Shown in pieces: positions 58,671 through 64,000 of a DNA stretch of 64,000 bases. Within the stretch, counting starts at the first letter, position 1; the number at the start of each line of letters is the position of its first letter. Location: positions 19,860,001 through 19,924,000 of the forward strand of contig NC_072801.1 in the NCBI RefSeq assembly GCF_028583425.1, written 5' to 3'. The notes under the pieces are model-generated. The model was not told the origin of the DNA. It did not search any database and was given only the letters and a program-made list of their open reading frames with translations. The translations under genes and the position numbers were made by a program. Source of the stretch: Eublepharis macularius (taxonomy: Eukaryota; Chordata; Lepidosauria; Squamata; Eublepharidae).

Positions 58671-59419
58671 TTTTTTAAAAAAAGATGACGGGTAAGTGGG
58701 ATAGGAGTGCAGCAAACCATAACAGACAAGTGATTTTGATGCCTCTTCTAGGGCACTTTGTATCTACAAGCCACTGCAGGATTGCGTCCATTGCAGCAAC
58801 AAGAATTCTAGAAAGCACATAGCAGCTACTGGAAAATCCAGCCATCGTTTATCCTATTCAACTAAAGCTGTAACACTATTTGCGAAGTATATCTTCAGGG
58901 CTGTGCACTGAGACCCAGTAGCTAGCCTTTGTGAAGACTTATGTAAGACAAGACCAATTTCATTTCTTAAAGAGCCCGAACTTCTACCCCAATTCAGGTT
59001 TCCAGCCATTCATGGTTGTTATTTAGTTGCAACAAAATGCACCCAATTTTCACTTTCCTATTAATTAGGATGAACCAAATCATAGTGGTGTTGCGCTGCA
59101 TCAAAATGACTCTTGGTGGCTTCCATTGGTCTGTTTACAAACTTGCCAATTTTATTTCCTTAGTATTTTTTGCAATTGTTTCAGGAACAATGAAGGGTTC
59201 CTTTCGAAAGCTACCCAGTACACTGTACTGTTCTCAGGAGGATGTAGATTTGCCAGGTGGAAAAACACTGGAAGCCTCTCAGCCTGAGCCTCTGGTTACT
59301 CATAAGTAAGTATCTCTGAGTTAATTGGGACTTGTGCTCGAGTGTGTATGAATAGGGTTGCTGCCTCATTTGGTATATAGAAGTGAAAGACTGCAGTGTA
59401 TGTAGAAAAGAGCAAGAGT
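58671..59419. other. Intergenic, no gene seen
   Basis: Short plus-strand frame at 59016-59309 (97 codons) without recognisable domains. AT-rich. Confidence 0.45.
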
Positions 59420-59565
59420 CTACTTCTTCAGATATCTGAAGAAGTGAGCAGTGATGAATGAAATCTCATTCCCTGCCACAAATCTTGGTAGTCTTATAGG
59501 TGTTACTGGACTCTTGCTCTTTTCTACTGCTACAGACAGACTGACACGGCTACCCATCTAGTGTT
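59420..59565 (+). repeat. Family A-related retroelement, old copy
   Basis: 'atatctgaagaagtgagcag', 'agtcttataggtgttactgg' and 'gactgacacggctacccatc' share the family A tail. Confidence 0.6.
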
Positions 59566-59599
59566 GTAAATGTTATTCCTATGTTTAAATCCCCACTGT

Positions 59600-59725
59600 G
59601 CAATAAAGTTTCCAGTGTGACCTGCGGCTGGTCATTTTTTCTCTACCTAACCTCCTTTACAGGGTTGTTCTGAGGATAAAATGGGCACCACACTTGATAT
59701 CCTTGAAAGAAGGATGAAATAAAAA
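59600..59725 (+). repeat. CORE-like tRNA SINE, partial
   Basis: 'ctctacctaacctcctttac' and 'gggttgttctgaggataaaa'. Confidence 0.6.
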
Positions 59726-59844
59726 TGTACAGATAAATAGGTAGGAACCTCCAGGTTCAGAAGCAGTATATCCCTGAATCCTAGAAACTGGGGTAGGACT
59801 CCTGTCTTCATGCTGCATTTGTGGGATTCTGCGTATATGTACAT

Positions 59845-60047
59845 ATGAAGCTGCCTTATAAGCAAATCACATCACTGGTCCATCAAGGCCATTATTGTCT
59901 ACTCAGACTGGCAGGAGCTCTCCAGGGCCGGAGGCGGAGGTCTTTCCCATCTCCCACTTTTTTTTGTTACTGGAGACACCAGGGATTGAACTTGGGTTCT
60001 TCTGCATGCAAAGCCAATGCTCTGCCACTGAGCCATGGCTCCTCCCT
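59845..60047 (-). repeat. Sauria SINE
   Basis: 'tgaagctgccttataagcaa', 'attgtctactcagactggca', 'gggattgaacttgggttctt' and 'tgccactgagccatggctcc'; the best preserved copy here. Confidence 0.87.
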
Positions 60048-60110
60048 AAGTAGATGATGGATGCAGGTCCAGATGGATCTTCTGTCTGATTCAACAAGGC
60101 TGTTCTTGTG

Positions 60111-60330
60111 AGTTGGTGTGCTGTAGCGGTTGGGCTAAGATCTGGGAGATTCAGGTGCCGCTCTGTGCTCTGCAGTGAAATTCCCAGAGTGACCTTTCCC
60201 GGACAGAAATTCCCGGACAGCACTTTCTTTCCACCTAACCCCCCTTGCTGGGTTGTTATGAGCCTGAAATGGAGAAGGGAGACTGATGCGTATTTCCCTG
60301 AGCTCGTCATGGGAAAGGAGGAATAGAAAT
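60111..60330 (+). repeat. CORE-like tRNA SINE
   Basis: 'gtgtgctgtagcggttgggc', 'gatctgggagattcaggtgc' and 'gggttgttatgagcctgaaa'. Confidence 0.65.
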
Positions 60331-61708
60331 GGAAGTGATCGGTGCTGTGGGAAAGAAGGCATTGCACACATCTTGCCTCCCCCAACAGCGTTTTTGGTTT
60401 GCAGAGTGGGCGTTGTGCTGGAGAAAGGAATCTCCTCGGCACCTTCATGAGACTCTGGCACAAAGGAGGGTAGAGCCTGGACTGCACAGACAAGAATGCC
60501 TTACTGTTTACCAGGTGCTGCTCAGCTCGGCCCTTTGCAGCAGGCTGGTCTCCGAGGAGTTGTGCCAGGTGCAGAGGGTGCTGGAGGTGTCCCCTTCCAA
60601 GCTTGCCTAGTTTAGTTTAAATAAGCATCACTGGGTGGAGGAGAAAGATCCTCCCCCAACCCAAAGTGCTTGGAAGCCTCTCTTTTAAAGGTATCGCCAA
60701 CACAAAGCACAAGCCAACTCCTGCAGCCGTGCCACTGCTTAGCAACCACACATTAACTCCCCTGGAAAATGCCAAGAGAAGCACCAGCTGAAAATGATAG
60801 GCTGTCAATAATATGGGCATGAAACTCCAGCCAGGGAGGCTGCAAAGGGGCAAACACCCAGCCTGCCATCTGGGACACTGAGGCCCTACTTTGGTTGTTT
60901 CTTTTTGGGAGGGGGGAGACACCATGTTGCTCCTATGTTCCATGCTCCAACTGTCCTAATTTTGCATTCAGGGGATGCTTGGTTAACATTTTGTCAGCAC
61001 AAGCTGCTCAGATTGCTGCTCTTCAGAGGGTCTCTCAAAGCTGGTGGATGCATCTCATTTCTCATGCACATGAAGGTGCATACTTGCGCTCCAATGAACA
61101 TTAAATATTATGCACTGCACGTTTCCTGCCCTGCAGCCACTGAAGTGTATTTGAATTCAATGAATTGTTCAGAACATATTGCAAGACAATATATGGGTTT
61201 TTTTGATCTCTTGATATATCTTTAAGCAAGAAAACAATTTCTTTCTTGGCATTTAAATCTGTTGCAAAGAGGTGGTTGTGATGCATGCAGATTCAGCATA
61301 CAATGGGCAGAGATGAGTTTTCAGCGATGTGTGCTAGGGAGTCGGTGGGCCCAAGGAGCAATCGTTTGTATGAGAACAGGAGCATTGCAGACATGTCCTT
61401 CTTTTCATCTAGATCTATCCAACATTCTTTTTGACTGCAGGACTGGTCAGTTTTGAGGTGGCACTGTCTATGGTCTCCTGTGTCTTTCCTAGTCAGCACA
61501 CAACCACGCATGTGCCCCCAATATGCACAAAGTCCCTCCCACAAGAGGGGGAGTGGAATGTTCATACTTCAAGGAAAGCAGGAGGAAGAGAGGAATAAAG
61601 CTCACGTTGGAAGACAGTAATTCCTGAGAGGTTGCTACGTTCATCTATGGCAGCAAAAAGAAACCAGAATCTTGCAGCACCTTAAAGACTAAGATAGTTT
61701 TAATAATA
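60331..61708. other. Intergenic, no gene seen
   Basis: Several overlapping frames near 60.1-60.9 kb on both strands, none with a domain. 61660-61700 is a family A scrap ('gcagcaccttaaagactaag'). Confidence 0.45.
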
Positions 61709-61938
61709 ATATTTGATTTATATACCGCCCTTCAGGACAACTTAATTCCCACTCAGAGCGGTTTACAAAGTGTCATTATTATCCCCACAACAAAACACCC
61801 TGTGAGGTGGGTGGGGCTGAGAGAGCTGTGACTACCCCAAGGTCACCCAGCTGGCTTCAAGCGGAGGAGTGGGGAATCAAACCCGGCTCTCCAGATTAGA
61901 GTCCCACGCTCTTAACCACTACACCAAACTGGCTCTCC
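61709..61938 (-). repeat. tRNA SINE, 18360 type, well preserved
   Basis: 'ttgatttatataccgccctt', 'gtgaggtgggtggggctgag', 'ggaatcaaacccggctctcc' and 'accactacaccaaactggct'. Confidence 0.88.
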
Positions 61939-62685
61939 AGCATAAGCTTTTGTCACCCGGAGCCCACTTCCGGAGCCCACTTCTGATGCTCTGAGTAGAT
62001 CTTCACTAAAACAAAATTCCAGCAGCCTCTTAAAGACTAACGACAGTATGAGCTCATTACTGAAATAAATGTTGTTTGTCTTTAAGGTCCCACTGGACTT
62101 TTGTTTTATTTTGCAACAGTAGACGTAGATCATCAATAGATCTTCACTATCGTAAAGGGGGAAGAGTTCATGTCCCCTTCTCCATCACCACAAGCCTGAT
62201 CCATAGCATTCCTCCTCCTTGTGGCAGTTTTAGGGCCAGATTATGTGTCTGGTGTTCTGATCATAGAGCGTCAGGAGATTGCTTGGCCCCTCAAGCCACT
62301 TGTGGAAAAAATGTCCTTTTTCCTCAGGCATTTCTTGATAGCTGATTCAGTGCTGCTGATATTTCCACGCTGATGTTTTGCTGTGTATCTTGGACTCGGG
62401 GGGGGGGGGGGTTATTCTAAGCCCAGGTTGTTTTCATTATTAGAAACATCAGTTTGTAATCCACCTTGGAATAGGAAAAATTAGTTTTATTAACCAGGGA
62501 AGTAGCCTTTCCTCCAAATGCATATATTTAGTGTTGAAGTTAATCTGCCCAAAAATACTTTGGCAAGGGCTGCCTGAAGAAAGAGTTTGTTGATTTCCTT
62601 CTTGACAACATGCACAGTACCCCATTAACCTGAAAAAAACCCCTTCCCCCCTACCCTACATGTCATCTAGAAAAAGAGGGAGGCT

Positions 62686-63497
62686 GTTACGACCCCTTTC
62701 TTTCTCTTGGGTAAATTTGGTCTTTACGCCTTTTATTCTTGCCCTCTCTTGGTAAATTGCTGCCACCAGGAATTAAATTCCAGAATAACTTAAAATTTCT
62801 CTTTTTAGTAACGTGCCTAAGGGTCAGGCTTTTTTGTGGTACTATGTGGCCCTGAGGAAAGGAATGGGATATAGGAATGACAGATACTCTGGGATATAAA
62901 AAAACAAAGTAAACTTTTATTTTTATAAGAAGCATATCAGTTTCATATTATTTCTAAAACCTGATGGTTTCAAAAGAGTAGTTCTCAATTCTTACTTTAC
63001 TTAAACCAAGTCACATAGATCTTCTCTCAGGCGCACACACAGTTTGCCTGCTTTTCTCTGACTGAATGTTCTTTCACAAACACACAGTTCAGGTTTCCAT
63101 ATAGGTCATATTTCTCTCAGAACTGCTTAAAAATACTCAGGCTGCACACAGCTTGCCTCTGTTGCCCAGACTGAATCTTTTTTCTCCACTCTGAGAGCCA
63201 AACTACAAGTGATGCCTGACACTAGTTGGATACTTGTCAGCTTCCCTCAAGTTTTGATGGGAAATGTAAGCAGCTTGGCAGAATGTTGGACAAGGGACAG
63301 TTGAAAAGTCCATTGGACAGCAGTCGGAGAGCCAAGCTGCAAGACCAGGATGCCTACATTTCCCATCAAAACTTGAGGAAAGCTGACAAGTGTCCAACCT
63401 GTGTCAGGCGTCACTTGTAGCTTGGCTCTCAGTCTAAAACTGCATTCATTCTGCCCACACTCTCAGTCATCAACCAATCATATCACTCACTCATCCC
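62686..63497. repeat. Unassigned repeat-like sequence, possibly an LTR piece
   Basis: Begins TGTTACGACCCC, a common start for LTRs in reptiles. At 63020-63180 two related segments ('cagtttgcctgcttttctct' and 'cagcttgcctctgttgccca') follow one another. Interrupted by the family C palindrome at 63190. Confidence 0.3.
63190..63432. mobile_element. Palindromic MITE, family C, copy 4 (243 bp)
   Basis: CTGAGAGCCAAACTACAAGT at the left and 'cttgtagcttggctctcag' at the right. Arms also share 'cattggac' loop-side words and 'cccatcaaaacttgagg'/'cctcaagttttgatggg'. Both arms carry GAGAGCC instead of GAGGGCC. Confidence 0.82.
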
Positions 63498-64000
63498 TGT
63501 CATGGCCCAGTCTGAGAGTGAGGTCTCCTCTGGAGGAGAGGAGTCTCGTGTAGCCAGCCAGGACTCCTCAGGAGCTGAGGAGCCCTGTATAGCCAGCCCT
63601 AGCCCTGATTCAGCAGAAGCCAGCAATCAGGAGCAACACCTGATGGCTGATCAGAGCTTGCAGCCAGCAGCTGAGACACCAGCACCCTCTAGCTCCTACA
63701 CCACAGGGGAAGCTCAGCCAGGGACTTCTACAGGTGCAGCGCAGCCAAGAGCCTCCACCCCCCCCAGGTTCACCCACACCCAAGGAACACCGCAGGCAGC
63801 GCCAGAGACTGGAACTGCAGGAGAGACGGCACAGTGCTCGCCTCTTGAGCCAATGCCAGCTGCTGGAGAGTGACGATGAGTAGTGTCAGGATGGAGCCCC
63901 AGCAGCTGGCTGAAAACCACGCCTGGCTATAAGAGCCAGTCTGGAGGAACTGCTGGGTGTGGAAGCAACGTGTTTACTGTCTACAACCATTCTGTGGTCT
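63498..64000 (+). mobile_element. Putative LTR start of a retroelement, cut by the window end
   Basis: Begins TGTCATGGCCCAG. TATAAGAG at 63928-63935 lies about 430 bp inside and would serve as a promoter TATA box. A 123-codon frame (63502-63873) rich in Ser, Glu, Pro and Ala opens at the ATG near the very start, and another frame over its end is Arg/Gln-rich and ends LLESDDE. It is most like a Gypsy-type LTR of squamates, from general appearance only. The frame may be untranslated. Confidence 0.4.

Noticed and set aside
59845-60047. tRNA gene
   Set aside because: A and B boxes belong to a Sauria SINE; no cloverleaf with acceptor and anticodon arms.

Overview
This window is vertebrate nuclear DNA, almost certainly from a squamate reptile (lizard type). 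Tail-marked Sauria SINEs, CORE-like tRNA SINEs, CR1, L1-like and BovB-type LINE fragments and many palindromic DNA-transposon derivatives lie in AT-rich, gene-poor sequence. The species cannot be named from the sequence alone.

One protein-coding gene is supported: GPR139, an orphan class A (rhodopsin-like) G-protein-coupled receptor, on the minus strand. Coding exon 1 (33170-33275) starts inside a CpG-rich promoter region at about 33030-33570. An intron of about 19.3 kb (13880-33169, GT..AG on the minus strand) separates it from coding exon 2 (12945-13879). Joined, they give 1041 nt, or 346 residues plus a stop, with all seven membrane segments. Everything to the left of 12945 is downstream of the gene and everything to the right of about 33.6 kb is upstream of it. 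I see no other intact gene, no tRNA or rRNA gene and no CRISPR.

The rest is layered mobile-element debris. Region by region: 0.15-1.55 kb is a three-level nest (SINE, split by an L1-like insertion, split by a terminal-inverted-repeat element). 2.6-5.9 kb holds hAT-type palindromic elements, a Sauria SINE, a BovB fragment and a large tetranucleotide array. 9.55-9.73 kb is a near-perfect 182-bp palindrome. The GPR139 intron (13.9-33.2 kb) holds three hAT palindromes with exact 8-bp target duplications, an inverted SINE pair close to the exon 2 acceptor, a 3'-end CR1 copy, several SINEs and 5S-rRNA-like SINE fragments. 33.9-47.7 kb holds LINE ends, many SINEs, a 52-bp tandem array built from a palindromic retroelement, and foldback elements. 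48.73-49.50 kb is a very GC-rich 770-bp hAT-type element with 186-bp internal repeats. 51-55 kb has two LINE coding remnants. 55.55-56.43 kb is an 882-bp nested foldback element. The last 0.5 kb looks like the start of an LTR with a TATA box, cut by the window end.

The most interesting content is the set of palindromic elements. At least five families coexist, several copies can be delimited to the base by target-site duplications, and nesting gives a relative order of insertion. One family combines an inverted-repeat core, a fixed 3' end, variable 8-13 bp target duplications and a hammerhead-ribozyme-like motif, which suggests a retroelement (possibly Penelope-like) rather than a DNA transposon.
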